A stretch of 37,107 bases of DNA, from assembly GCA_937969505.1 (NCBI GenBank), contig CALBWA010000043.1, forward strand, positions 1 through 37,107, given 5' to 3'. Below the pieces are notes generated by a model. The model did not search any database. It saw nothing but the letters and a program-made list of their open reading frames with translations, and was not told the DNA's origin. Each line of letters begins with the position of its first letter. The first letter of the stretch is position 1. Positions 16,822-25,109 of the stretch are shown one piece after another. The position numbers and the translations under genes were made by a program. This DNA is from an uncultured Erythrobacter sp. Its GTDB lineage: Bacteria; Pseudomonadota; Alphaproteobacteria; Sphingomonadales; Sphingomonadaceae.

Positions 16822-16885
16822 CTAAAGGAAACGCAATGCGCGAGTTGTTCATCGGTCGCTTTATGCGGCGTTCTGATCGAATAGC

Positions 16886-16932
16886 AAATCGGTGGATCGA
16901 TTTACGCGCCTCGGGCGTTCGACTAAGGCGCG
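16886..16932 (+). promoter_or_regulatory. Two consecutive hairpins in the carboxyspermidine dehydrogenase leader
   Basis: Hairpin one: AAATCG (16886-16891) with CGATTT (16898-16903), six perfect pairs and a 6-base loop. Hairpin two: CGCGCCT (16905-16911) with AGGCGCG (16926-16932), seven perfect pairs and a 14-base loop. They end 15 bases before the ribosome site of the gene. No T-run follows. A leader control element is inferred from position only. Confidence 0.35.
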
Positions 16933-16965
16933 AACAAGAATCACTTGAAAGAGGTCAATTCCCCC

Positions 16966-18177
<1,212 letters not shown>

Positions 18178-18215
18178 GCTTCTCAACACTGCGAAACACG
18201 GGCAGGACGGTCGTC

Positions 18216-19508
18216 ATGAAAAACAAAATTCTGGCGGCCGCTCTTGCCGGGGCAATGGCCCTTGGCTTCGCAACGCCGCAGGCGATCTCTGCCAAGGATA
18301 ATGAGCAGAGCGATACCGCTCCATTTGATGCCGAAGCCGCATGGGCCGAGTTCGAACAGGTTATGCGTGGCGCTTATGCCTATATTGACCGCGATGATAT
18401 TGATGTGGAGGCGCAATTGGTGCGCTCGCGTGCGCTCGCCTGGGCGGCCCCGGATGCGGCCGCATTTCGCACAGTCCTTCATCAAACCGCGCTGACCTTC
18501 ATGGATCCGCATCTTATCGTCGGACCGTTCACTGACGATGATTACGCGATCGTGATGACGGCGGCTGATCTTGATGGAAAGTTTGTCGATGGGCAATTGC
18601 AGATCGCGGACGTTCGGCCTGCATCTCCGGCGTTTGATGCAGGAATTCGCAGTGGCGACATCGTTATGAAAATTGGCGGGCGCGATCCGTTGCAGGCCGC
18701 AGCGCTGCCTTTTGGCGAGGTGTTGCCTGAACCAAGCGCAGCCCAACTGGATTACGGCGCGACTTTGGCGATCAACGGAACGCGCGGCGGTGACCGAACG
18801 ATCGTTATAAAGTCCGGTGAAGCCGTTCGCGAAGTCACGCTGCAATCGGCTACGCAATTTGCACGATCAATCCGTGACAGATCGCTCGTTGCGATTAGCC
18901 GCATTGGCGCAGACAACGATATTGGTGTGATCCGGATCGGCAATTCGCTCGGCAACAATGACACGATTTCAGCTTTTGACCGGGCCGTTGAGCAGTTGTC
19001 CGATGCCAAGGCCATCGTAGTTGATCTGCGCGACACCCCCAGTGGTGGGAACACTGAGGTAGGCCGATCCATTATCGGCCACTTCACGAACGAGGTTCGG
19101 CCCTATCAGATGCACCGTATCCCTGCCTTGGAGCGGGAATTTACAGTGCCGCGCCAATTCGTCGAATATGTCTATCCCCGTGCACCCTACTTCGCCGGTC
19201 CAGTGTATGTGCTGCATGGCCGATGGACCGGCAGCATGGGGGAAGGGATAGTGATCGGCATGGATGCTGCCACCGATGCGGTTACCATCGGTTCGAATAT
19301 GGGCGATCTGCTCGGCGGATTGTGGAATTATGACCTTGAAGCCAGCGGGGCCAGAATAGATTTGGGTGGCGAGAGCCTGTTCCATGTCGGTGGCACTCCG
19401 CGCGAAAATTTTGTGGCAGATATTGCGATTTCTCCTGCCGATACAGATGCCGATGGCCGCGATCCTGCTTTGGCTGCAGTCCTTGATGCGGTTGAAGGGA
19501 GGCGATAG
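18216..19508 (+). CDS. Exported S41-family peptidase with PDZ domain
   Basis: A 430-residue protein with a Sec signal peptide (MKNKILAAALAGAMALGF..., likely cut after AISA near residue 26). A PDZ-like segment lies at about 130-155 (VRPASPAFDAGIRSGDIVMKIGG), and the S41 (C-terminal processing peptidase/tail-specific protease) core includes AIVVDLRDTPSGGN and the nucleophile block GRWTGSMGEG with Ser340. The Lys of the Ser-Lys dyad, normally about 25 residues further on, is not evident; the residues there are IGSNMGDLLGG. It may use a tricorn-like arrangement or be altered. ATG 18216 has AGGA 8 bases upstream. The gene is sandwiched between two polyamine genes, 38 bp after one and 5 bp before the next, so it is co-transcribed with them. 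Confidence 0.82.
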   Translation: MKNKILAAALAGAMALGFATPQAISAKDNEQSDTAPFDAEAAWAEFEQVMRGAYAYIDRDDIDVEAQLVRSRALAWAAPDAAAFRTVLHQTALTFMDPHLIVGPFTDDDYAIVMTAADLDGKFVDGQLQIADVRPASPAFDAGIRSGDIVMKIGGRDPLQAAALPFGEVLPEPSAAQLDYGATLAINGTRGGDRTIVIKSGEAVREVTLQSATQFARSIRDRSLVAISRIGADNDIGVIRIGNSLGNNDTISAFDRAVEQLSDAKAIVVDLRDTPSGGNTEVGRSIIGHFTNEVRPYQMHRIPALEREFTVPRQFVEYVYPRAPYFAGPVYVLHGRWTGSMGEGIVIGMDAATDAVTIGSNMGDLLGGLWNYDLEASGARIDLGGESLFHVGGTPRENFVADIAISPADTDADGRDPALAAVLDAVEGRR

Positions 19509-19513
19509 CACTC

Positions 19514-20707
19514 ATGCAAACCAAAGCCGGAGATCCGGGCGCTTTTGCCCAATTTGACCTCTCCCGCGTCGAGAGCCCCGCATTCGTCGTGGATGCGGCG
19601 AAGATCCGCGCCAATTGCCAGCTGCTTGCCGAGGTGCGCGACGAGGCGACGTCGGACGGCGCGAACATCAAGGTCTATTCCGCGCTCAAGGCGTTTTCGA
19701 TGTGGTCTGTCGCGCACATCATCGGCGAGTATCTCGACGGAGTGTGCGCAAGTGGCCTCTGGGAAGCGCGGCTCGCATCCGAATTCTATGACGGCGAAAT
19801 CGCGACCTATTCCGCCGCCTTCAAACCGGAGGAACTGGACGAGATTTGCCGCCTGTCCGACCACGTCATCTTCAACTCGCCCGCGCAGATGAAGCGCGCT
19901 GCGCTGATCCTTGACCAGGCGGCGGTGACGGGCGGGGATGTGAGTGTGGGCCTCAGGCTCAACCCGATGGTGCCGACCGGCGAGGTTGCGAAGTACGACC
20001 CATCCGCCCCCGGTTCGCGGCTCGGCTTCCCGATTGACCAGTTGACTGAAGAGGCAATGGAGGGGGTTGAAGGCATTCACTTCCACAATCTGTGCGAGCA
20101 GACCTTCGAGCCGCTGCAGCGGACCTGGGACCGGGTGTTCGACGTTATCGAGCCGTGGTTCGGGCAGCTCAAATGGATCAACATGGGCGGCGGGCACCAC
20201 ATCACCCGAGCCGATTACGAACGGGCTGAACTGGTTGAACTGTTGAAGGATGCCGCTGCCGATACGGGGGCTGAAATCATCATCGAGCCGGGAGAGGCCA
20301 TCGCTTTGGACGCGGGCATTCTTGTCGGTACCTTGCTCGACACCGGTTTCAACGACGTGCCGATCGGGATTACTGACGTGTCTGCCACATGCCATATGCC
20401 CGATGTTCTGGAGGCGCCCTATCGTCCGGCAATGCTTGGTGAATTACAGGATGAGGAGATTATTCCCATCCGGCTGGGCGGGCCATCCTGTCTGGCAGGC
20501 GACGTCATCGGCGATTACCGCCTACCGGTGCCAGCAGAGGCGGGCGCACGCTTTGCCTTTCTCGACCAGGCGCATTACAGTATGGTAAAAACCAACACTT
20601 TCAACGGTGTACCTTTGCCTTCTATCTATTTGTGGGACAGCGAAACCGACCAGCTCGAATTGGTCAAAAGCTTCGATTATGATGATTTTAAGAACCGGCT
20701 GAGTTGA
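19514..20707 (+). CDS. nspC: Carboxynorspermidine/carboxyspermidine decarboxylase
   Basis: A 397-residue fold-type III PLP decarboxylase. The PLP lysine is Lys59 in YSALKAFSMW; the family blocks CASGLWEARLA, IFNSPAQM, GLRLNPM, the SRLGFP motif, NMGGGHH, IEPGEAIALDAG and the catalytic-region GPSCLAGDVIGDY are all present. It decarboxylates carboxyspermidine to spermidine (carboxynorspermidine to norspermidine in vibrios). Its start follows the protease stop by 5 bp, with GGGAGG just upstream. Codon use in the first 650 bases or so favours C/G third positions (aspartate GAC about 11 to GAT 3), whereas the last part is about even, which suggests a mosaic gene. The protein reads intact throughout. 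Confidence 0.94.
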   Translation: MQTKAGDPGAFAQFDLSRVESPAFVVDAAKIRANCQLLAEVRDEATSDGANIKVYSALKAFSMWSVAHIIGEYLDGVCASGLWEARLASEFYDGEIATYSAAFKPEELDEICRLSDHVIFNSPAQMKRAALILDQAAVTGGDVSVGLRLNPMVPTGEVAKYDPSAPGSRLGFPIDQLTEEAMEGVEGIHFHNLCEQTFEPLQRTWDRVFDVIEPWFGQLKWINMGGGHHITRADYERAELVELLKDAAADTGAEIIIEPGEAIALDAGILVGTLLDTGFNDVPIGITDVSATCHMPDVLEAPYRPAMLGELQDEEIIPIRLGGPSCLAGDVIGDYRLPVPAEAGARFAFLDQAHYSMVKTNTFNGVPLPSIYLWDSETDQLELVKSFDYDDFKNRLS

Positions 20708-20751
20708 TCGTTTGCAACGGGGAACAACGCGGCCAACTGCGCGTATTTTGC

Positions 20752-20779
20752 TTGAAAATCGGATTTTGAAAGCTATATC
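20752..20779 (+). promoter_or_regulatory. Promoter of ornithine decarboxylase
   Basis: TTGAAA (20752-20757, preceded by C), a 16-bp spacer and TATATC (20774-20779, inside GCTATATCG) form a good alphaproteobacterial housekeeping promoter. Transcription would begin near 20786 and give a leader of about 85 nucleotides before the TTG start. Confidence 0.6.
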
Positions 20780-20781
20780 GC

Positions 20782-20868
20782 CCCTTCCGCTGCCCCAAGG
20801 GACAAAACACCGCAAGGCAGCCTCTAAACGATTTGGCTCCTTCAATTGAGCCTTCTGGAGGTCCCTTG
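20782..20868 (+). promoter_or_regulatory. Structured leader of ornithine decarboxylase, candidate switch
   Basis: CAAGGGAC (20796-20803) is perfectly complementary to GTCCCTTG (20861-20868), which lies between the GGAGGT ribosome site (20857-20862) and the start codon. The same AAGGG can instead pair locally with CCCTT (20782-20786). An inner hairpin pairs GGCTC (20835-20839) with GAGCC (20848-20852). Mutually exclusive pairing over a ribosome site suggests translational control. The family speF motif known upstream of alphaproteobacterial ornithine decarboxylases is a candidate identity, not tested. If transcription starts at 20786, most of the 5' CCCTT arm would be missing from that transcript, so the exact start matters. 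Confidence 0.5.
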
Positions 20869-20870
20869 AG

Positions 20871-22076
20871 TTGCACACTTATCCTGACGCCCATTCTGTA
20901 GTTAGCGCCATGGCGCCTGACGAGCCGGTTATTCTGAACCGGCCGCATGCAGCGTCGCGCGCGGCCAAGTTCTTCACTGAGCATTTTCCTGGCAAAGTTC
21001 TTTATGCGGTAAAGGCCAACCCATCGCCCGAACTGATCCGAGTGCTGTGGGATGCCGGCATCACGCATTATGATGTGGCGTCGATTGCTGAGGTGCGTTT
21101 GGTGCGGGCCGAACTGGCAGAGGCAACGCTGTGCTTCATGCATCCGATCAAGACGCGCAAGGCGATTGCAGAGGCCTATCATCAGCATGGCTGCAAGACA
21201 TTCAGCCTCGATACGATGGAAGAACTGCACAAGATCGTTGAGGCTTGCCGGGATCCGGAAACGGGCGCTGCGGCAAATGATTTGCGCCTTGCTGTGCGGC
21301 TGCGGGTTTCCAGCGAGCATGCGCAATTGTCGCTCGCGGCGAAATTCGGTTGCGACCTGACAGAAGCACCAAGTCTGCTGCAAGAGGCACGGCAATATTG
21401 CGACTGGCTGGGCGTGTGTTTCCACGTCGGCAGTCAGGCGATGAGCCCCTTTGCCTTTGTCCAGGCGCTGGATCGCACCCGCGCAGCCATTGCAGAGGCC
21501 AGCGTGGTTATCGACATGATCGATGTCGGCGGTGGCTTTCCATCGGTCTACCCCGGACTGGAGCCGCCCCCGCTGGAAGACTACTTCAAGATCATCCACC
21601 AGCACTTCTATGCGCTGCCTGTCGCCTACAATGCTGAGCTTTGGTGCGAGCCGGGCAGGGCGCTGTGCGCGGAATACAGCTCGGTCATTGTAAAGGTGGA
21701 AAAACGCCGTGGCGACGAGCTTTACATCAATGATGGCGCCTATGGCGCGCTGTATGATGCAGCCCACGTCGACTGGCGTTTCCCGGTAGTGGCATTGGCC
21801 GATGATCTCCGCGATCCGCTGATGGATTTCGCCTTTTACGGGCCAACATGCGACGATGCCGACTATATGGCCGGACCATTCCCCCTGCCTGCCGACATCA
21901 AGGCGGGCGATTATATCGAAGTGGGCATGCTGGGCGCCTACGGCGCGGCGATGAAGACGGGCTTCAACGGGTTTGGCGATGCAGAACAGTTCATCGTTGC
22001 GGATGAACCCATGGCGAGCCTTTTTGATGGCAGCCGGAAACGGCCTGAAGCGGACAATGTGATCAGCTTGAGATAG
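20871..22076 (+). CDS. Ornithine decarboxylase (possibly ornithine/lysine), TTG start
   Basis: A 401-residue fold-type III PLP enzyme of the ODC/DAPDC/alanine racemase-like family. Lys48 in LYAVKANPSPELI binds PLP; CFHVGSQ, DVGGGFPSVYPG, WCEPGRALCAE and the catalytic-Cys block FYGPTCDDADY follow. It makes putrescine from ornithine; some relatives also accept lysine. The start is TTG 20871, supported by GGAGGT at 20857-20862 eight bases upstream and by the expected N-terminus MHTYPDAHSVV. It has its own promoter 100 bp after nspC, so it can be expressed apart from the other two polyamine genes. Its leader looks regulated. The gene supplies the putrescine used by the dehydrogenase encoded upstream. 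Confidence 0.93.
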   Translation: MHTYPDAHSVVSAMAPDEPVILNRPHAASRAAKFFTEHFPGKVLYAVKANPSPELIRVLWDAGITHYDVASIAEVRLVRAELAEATLCFMHPIKTRKAIAEAYHQHGCKTFSLDTMEELHKIVEACRDPETGAAANDLRLAVRLRVSSEHAQLSLAAKFGCDLTEAPSLLQEARQYCDWLGVCFHVGSQAMSPFAFVQALDRTRAAIAEASVVIDMIDVGGGFPSVYPGLEPPPLEDYFKIIHQHFYALPVAYNAELWCEPGRALCAEYSSVIVKVEKRRGDELYINDGAYGALYDAAHVDWRFPVVALADDLRDPLMDFAFYGPTCDDADYMAGPFPLPADIKAGDYIEVGMLGAYGAAMKTGFNGFGDAEQFIVADEPMASLFDGSRKRPEADNVISLR

Positions 22077-22082
22077 GATCTC

Positions 22083-22110
22083 TTGTGCTTCAACCCCTTT
22101 AGTGTATTAT
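22083..22110 (+). promoter_or_regulatory. Candidate promoter of the DUF5694 gene
   Basis: TTGTGC (22083-22088), a 16-bp spacer and TATTAT (22105-22110) form a plausible promoter. The -10 hexamer sits directly after the left arm of a 9-bp inverted repeat, so a protein bound to the repeat would cover the promoter. Confidence 0.4.
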
Positions 22111-22129
22111 AGCGGCAAGTCACTAAAGG
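22096..22129 (+). repeat. Perfect 9-bp inverted repeat overlapping promoter and ribosome site
   Basis: CCTTTAGTG (22096-22104) and CACTAAAGG (22121-22129) are exact reverse complements, 16 bases apart. The right arm includes the AAAGG of the ribosome site of the next gene, and the -10 box lies between the arms. It could be an operator, or a hairpin that hides the ribosome site in transcripts reading through from the decarboxylase gene. It is not followed by T residues. Confidence 0.6.
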
Positions 22130-22138
22130 AGCGATGAC

Positions 22139-23023
22139 ATGAAGTGGACTGTTCCGCTGATAACTGGCCTGGCAGCAATGGCTGTCTGCAGTTCAAACCC
22201 GCTTTCTGCACAATCGGCCGATGACACCGAAACTCCGCCTGGTCCGGTGGAGCCCATCGCAGTGATGGTTTTGGGAACATATCACTTCGCCAATCCCGGA
22301 CTGGATATGGTCAATATCGAGTCTGACGAAGTTCTGACCCCGCGTCGCCAGACCGAGTTGGAAGCGATGACCGATGCACTGGCCGAGTGGGGGCCTACCC
22401 GCATTGTGGTTGAAGCCCAGCCGGAAACAGATGACCTTCACATGGCCAGCTATCGCGAGGAAGCTGATGAGCGCATTGCTGAAAACCGCAATGAGCATTT
22501 TCAGATCGGTTACCGACTTGCTCTCAAACTGCAGCACGACGAAGTCTATGGGTTTGATGAACAGCCTGAAGGTGATGAACCAAACTATTTTCCGATCCAG
22601 ACGGTCGTCGATTGGGCTCAAAACAATGAGGCGATGGGTGCATTTGGATCACTCTCTGCCAAGGTTGAGCAGGTTGCAATGAACCTGTCGAAAGATCAGG
22701 AAAAATGCACTCTGGCCCGCAATCTGATCGGCCATAATGATAAAGAGCAGATCGAGCGGGCACACAGCCTATTCTATTATGGCATGCTGCAATTCGGCGA
22801 CGCTACAGCGCAACCAGGTGCGGAAACCAACGCATATTGGTACATGCGCAATGCAAAGATGTTCGCTAAAGTCGGGTTAATTGCCGAGCCCGGAGACCGG
22901 GTGCTGATCATCGTGGGCTCAGGACACAAATACTGGCTGGATCACTTTGTGCAAAACTCCCAAGGCTACATTTTGGTGGACGCGCGACCCTACCTTCAAA
23001 AAGCTGACACCGGGATCTGCTAG
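22139..23023 (+). CDS. DUF5694 family exported protein
   Basis: A 294-residue protein with an N-terminal Sec signal (MKWTVPLITGLAAMAVCSSNPLSAQ, cut near residue 25). The mature part starts with the DUF5694 hallmark VMVLGTYHFANPGLDMVN, then RIVVEAQPE, and ends with VLIIVGSGHKYWLDHFV. The distribution of His and acidic residues in LGTYHF, VEAQ and GSGH resembles TraB/ChaN-like folds, which may be metal-dependent, but no function has been established and I do not assign one. AAAGGAG (22125-22131) is 7 bases from the ATG and overlaps an inverted repeat. Codon use is less GC-biased than in the polyamine genes. It converges on msrA with 6 bp between. Confidence 0.82.
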   Translation: MKWTVPLITGLAAMAVCSSNPLSAQSADDTETPPGPVEPIAVMVLGTYHFANPGLDMVNIESDEVLTPRRQTELEAMTDALAEWGPTRIVVEAQPETDDLHMASYREEADERIAENRNEHFQIGYRLALKLQHDEVYGFDEQPEGDEPNYFPIQTVVDWAQNNEAMGAFGSLSAKVEQVAMNLSKDQEKCTLARNLIGHNDKEQIERAHSLFYYGMLQFGDATAQPGAETNAYWYMRNAKMFAKVGLIAEPGDRVLIIVGSGHKYWLDHFVQNSQGYILVDARPYLQKADTGIC

Positions 23024-23029
23024 GGCGGC

Positions 23030-23692
23030 TCAGTCGCCCCAGATTTGCTCCAGCCGAGCATCGCGGCCACATCCGCTGCGGTAATACCGGTAACGGATCG
23101 GGTTCTTTTTGTAATAATCCTGGTGGTAGTCTTCAGCGGCCCAGAAATCGGCGCGAGGGATCACCTTGGTCTCAATATGGCGTGAAAATTGTGTTGCCAC
23201 TTTCTGTTTTGACGAATTGGCGGCCTGCGTTTCGTCTGCGGTACCTGGGAAGATTGCAGCGCGATAGCTGCTACCCTTGTCGCAGAATTGTCCGGCCGCA
23301 TCGAAAGGGTCGACATTTTTCCAGAACACAGAAAGCAGATCGTCATAATCCAGCTTTGTCGTGTCATAAGTGACAAGGACTGCTTCGTAATGGCCCGTGT
23401 TTCCATAAGTAACGTTCTGGTAGTTGGGCTTGGTCGTTTTGCCACCAGTATACCCGGAAATCACGTCCACCACACCGTCGATTTTCTCGTAGTCAGCCTC
23501 TGCGCACCAGAAGCAACCCATTGCGAACACAGCAGTTGCCTGCCCGGCTGGGAGGTCATCTACTGATACCGCGCCATCAGCGTCCGCCTTGGTCCCATTG
23601 GACGTGCGCGCCGGGGCGCTGATCGAGGTCAACGTAAAGGCACCCGCGGCCACAACGCCAATGGCGATGGCAGCTTTTGCAATCGACTTCAT
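23030..23692 (-). CDS. msrA: Peptide methionine-(S)-S-oxide reductase, exported
   Basis: A 220-residue MsrA. The catalytic motif GCFWC puts the nucleophile at Cys60 (second Cys63), followed by VISGYTGGKTTKPNYQNVTYG, the HYEAV block and a resolving-type cysteine near the C-terminus (YRSGCGRD). It reduces methionine-S-sulfoxide in proteins. ATG 23692 is chosen over a GTG at 23719 because AGGA lies 8 bases upstream and the product then begins MKSIAKAAIAIGVVAAGAF, a membrane-targeting signal. The enzyme is therefore expected in the periplasm, where it would repair envelope proteins; the electron donor there is not visible. A GGAAC-N17-GTT site upstream suggests EcfG general stress control. Confidence 0.93.
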   Translation of the reverse strand: MKSIAKAAIAIGVVAAGAFTLTSISAPARTSNGTKADADGAVSVDDLPAGQATAVFAMGCFWCAEADYEKIDGVVDVISGYTGGKTTKPNYQNVTYGNTGHYEAVLVTYDTTKLDYDDLLSVFWKNVDPFDAAGQFCDKGSSYRAAIFPGTADETQAANSSKQKVATQFSRHIETKVIPRADFWAAEDYHQDYYKKNPIRYRYYRSGCGRDARLEQIWGD

Positions 23693-23758
23693 GGCCAAAA
23701 TCCTCACAATATCTAGCACAGCTGGAACCAGGTCACCGTAACTGGCGTGCGCCTTAAT

Positions 23759-23783
23759 AACACTCGGTCGGGCCTGATGTTCC
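23759..23783 (-). promoter_or_regulatory. Candidate EcfG (general stress sigma) promoter of msrA
   Basis: On the minus strand GGAAC (23783-23779) and GTT (23761-23759) are separated by 17 bases, matching the EcfG consensus GGAAC-N16/17-GTT used in the alphaproteobacterial general stress response. The transcription start would be roughly 57 bases before the ATG. Oxidative repair by MsrA fits such control. A single short match could be chance. Confidence 0.42.
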
Positions 23784-23878
23784 GCAAATGGCCCCGCACC
23801 CGTCTGTCAATTCGATCCTCGGAGCCTATTGGTTACACAGTTTAGATCGAGCAAAGCTGGCTAGGTGATTGTCCTATG

Positions 23879-23916
23879 AAAAAAAGGGGGCGGGCCGCGA
23901 AGCCCACCCCCTTTTT
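23879..23916 (-). terminator. Strong intrinsic terminator of the OmpA-family gene
   Basis: A 10-bp GC-rich stem (23886-23895 with 23902-23911) with a 6-base loop is flanked by A7 and T5. Read on the minus strand, the only imperfection becomes a G-U pair and the stem is followed by seven T residues. On the plus strand it is a C/A mismatch. It is thus tuned for the gene ending at 23935, although it could work both ways. Confidence 0.93.
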
Positions 23917-23934
23917 CATCAGCGGTGTCAGACC

Positions 23935-24840
23935 TTAAAGGCCGTCGACGCTTTTGCTGACAAGAATGTTCACTGCAACGCGGCGGTTCTGCGCTCTGCC
24001 CGCGGCGGTGGAATTGTCAGCAGTCGGATCAGAATCGGCCAAACCTGTCGGGGTCAGCATGCGATATGGTTTCCAACCGCACTGTTGCTGCAGGAAATTC
24101 ACGACTCGACCAGCGCGCCTGTCACTGAGGGCCTGATTGATTTCGTAGCTGCCCGTGGAATCGGTGTAGCCAACAACCAGCAGCAGCGCATTATCAAGAG
24201 CCTCTGCCTCGGCGGCAGCATTGCACAAATTGGCTCTGGCTTCGGGTGAAAGGTTGTGCTTGCCGGTGTCGAAATAGACATTGGTGGTGCCTTTGACATT
24301 GTATTGGTCAATATCACCAAACCGGCCTCGCAGCGCTTCGGTAGCGGCAGCATTCTTGTTGATCGCAGCGCCCTGCTGGGCAAACTGCTGAGAGGTGCCG
24401 GCCCGGACAATATTGGCAGTTTCCAGATCATCATCAGAAAAAGTCACGCGGGTTGCCACGAGTCCATTGTTCCAACGCACTGTTTTCACATTTACGGGAA
24501 GTCCGTTGAGCAGCGAGTCCTGACCCAATTGTTGACGATTGAGCCCAAACAGTCCGCTCCGAGCCCTGATCTGGGTGCCATCGCTCAGCAGGACCGTCGT
24601 AGCGCCTGCAGGCCCCGTCACCATGATTTCGCCATCATTCCGAGCGGAAATTATTCCCTCCACATCGGGACCTTCGGCAAGACCTTCCAGATCGGCAGGC
24701 ACAGAGCCGTATACTGTTGTCAGAACTTCGCCCTGATCATTAGCTGCACCCAGTTCTTGGGCTGATAACGCGGTTGGTGATACAGCCGCCATGCTGGCCA
24801 CAGCCAGAATTGAAACTGGTTTCTTGAAAATTGCAGTCAT
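23935..24840 (-). CDS. OmpA-family outer membrane/peptidoglycan-associated protein
   Basis: A 301-residue protein with a Sec signal (MTAIFKKPVSILAVASMAAVSPTALSAQ, cut near residue 28). The middle (about 35-150) is an unassigned beta-rich domain with VLLSDGTQIRARSG. The C-terminal OmpA-like domain, about residues 185-298, has NVYFDTGKHNLSPEA, LLVVGYTDSTGSYEINQALSDRRAGRV and AAGRAQNRRV, which bind the diaminopimelate of peptidoglycan. It lacks an obvious eight-strand barrel, so it is more likely a periplasmic or surface-anchored protein than a porin. The ribosome site GGAGGAG is 6 bases from the ATG. A strong terminator follows. The 269 bp upstream to the nitroreductase gene hold no gene and no promoter I can defend. 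Confidence 0.88.
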   Translation of the reverse strand: MTAIFKKPVSILAVASMAAVSPTALSAQELGAANDQGEVLTTVYGSVPADLEGLAEGPDVEGIISARNDGEIMVTGPAGATTVLLSDGTQIRARSGLFGLNRQQLGQDSLLNGLPVNVKTVRWNNGLVATRVTFSDDDLETANIVRAGTSQQFAQQGAAINKNAAATEALRGRFGDIDQYNVKGTTNVYFDTGKHNLSPEARANLCNAAAEAEALDNALLLVVGYTDSTGSYEINQALSDRRAGRVVNFLQQQCGWKPYRMLTPTGLADSDPTADNSTAAGRAQNRRVAVNILVSKSVDGL

Positions 24841-25109
24841 TCTTTACTCCTCCAAACGTAAGGCTTGAGGCAATTCCGGCAAGGCCACGATGGCTTGCAA
24901 GAGATTATTGCGCGCGGCCTGAACGCCAAACACTCGTGTACGCGGCGCCCATTTGGCCAGCAAATCTGTGCGTTAGATGAACAAAACCGTCAATTGTGGC
25001 AATAGTGGGGCTGGTAAGAGCATGATCTACGACGAATTGAGCGCAGCGCGTTGTGGGACTCAACCTGAATTTGCCGTGCTGATAACCATCAGGAGTGAAT
25101 CGCGCTTCC

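Noticed and set aside
19328..20395. 355-codon minus-strand frame spanning the protease end and nspC
   Set aside because: It crosses two real genes and encodes no known pattern.
20721..20744. GGAAC-N16-CGTA before ornithine decarboxylase as an EcfG promoter
   Set aside because: The -10 part has CGTA, not CGTT, and a better housekeeping promoter lies 30 bases downstream.
20688..21767. 359-codon minus-strand frame opposite ornithine decarboxylase
   Set aside because: It is a shadow of a well-supported gene, with histidine- and arginine-rich composition typical of antisense frames.
23023..23039. GGGCG...CGCCC hairpin at the converging ends of the DUF5694 and msrA genes as a terminator
   Set aside because: It has only five pairs, includes both stop codons, and no T-run follows.
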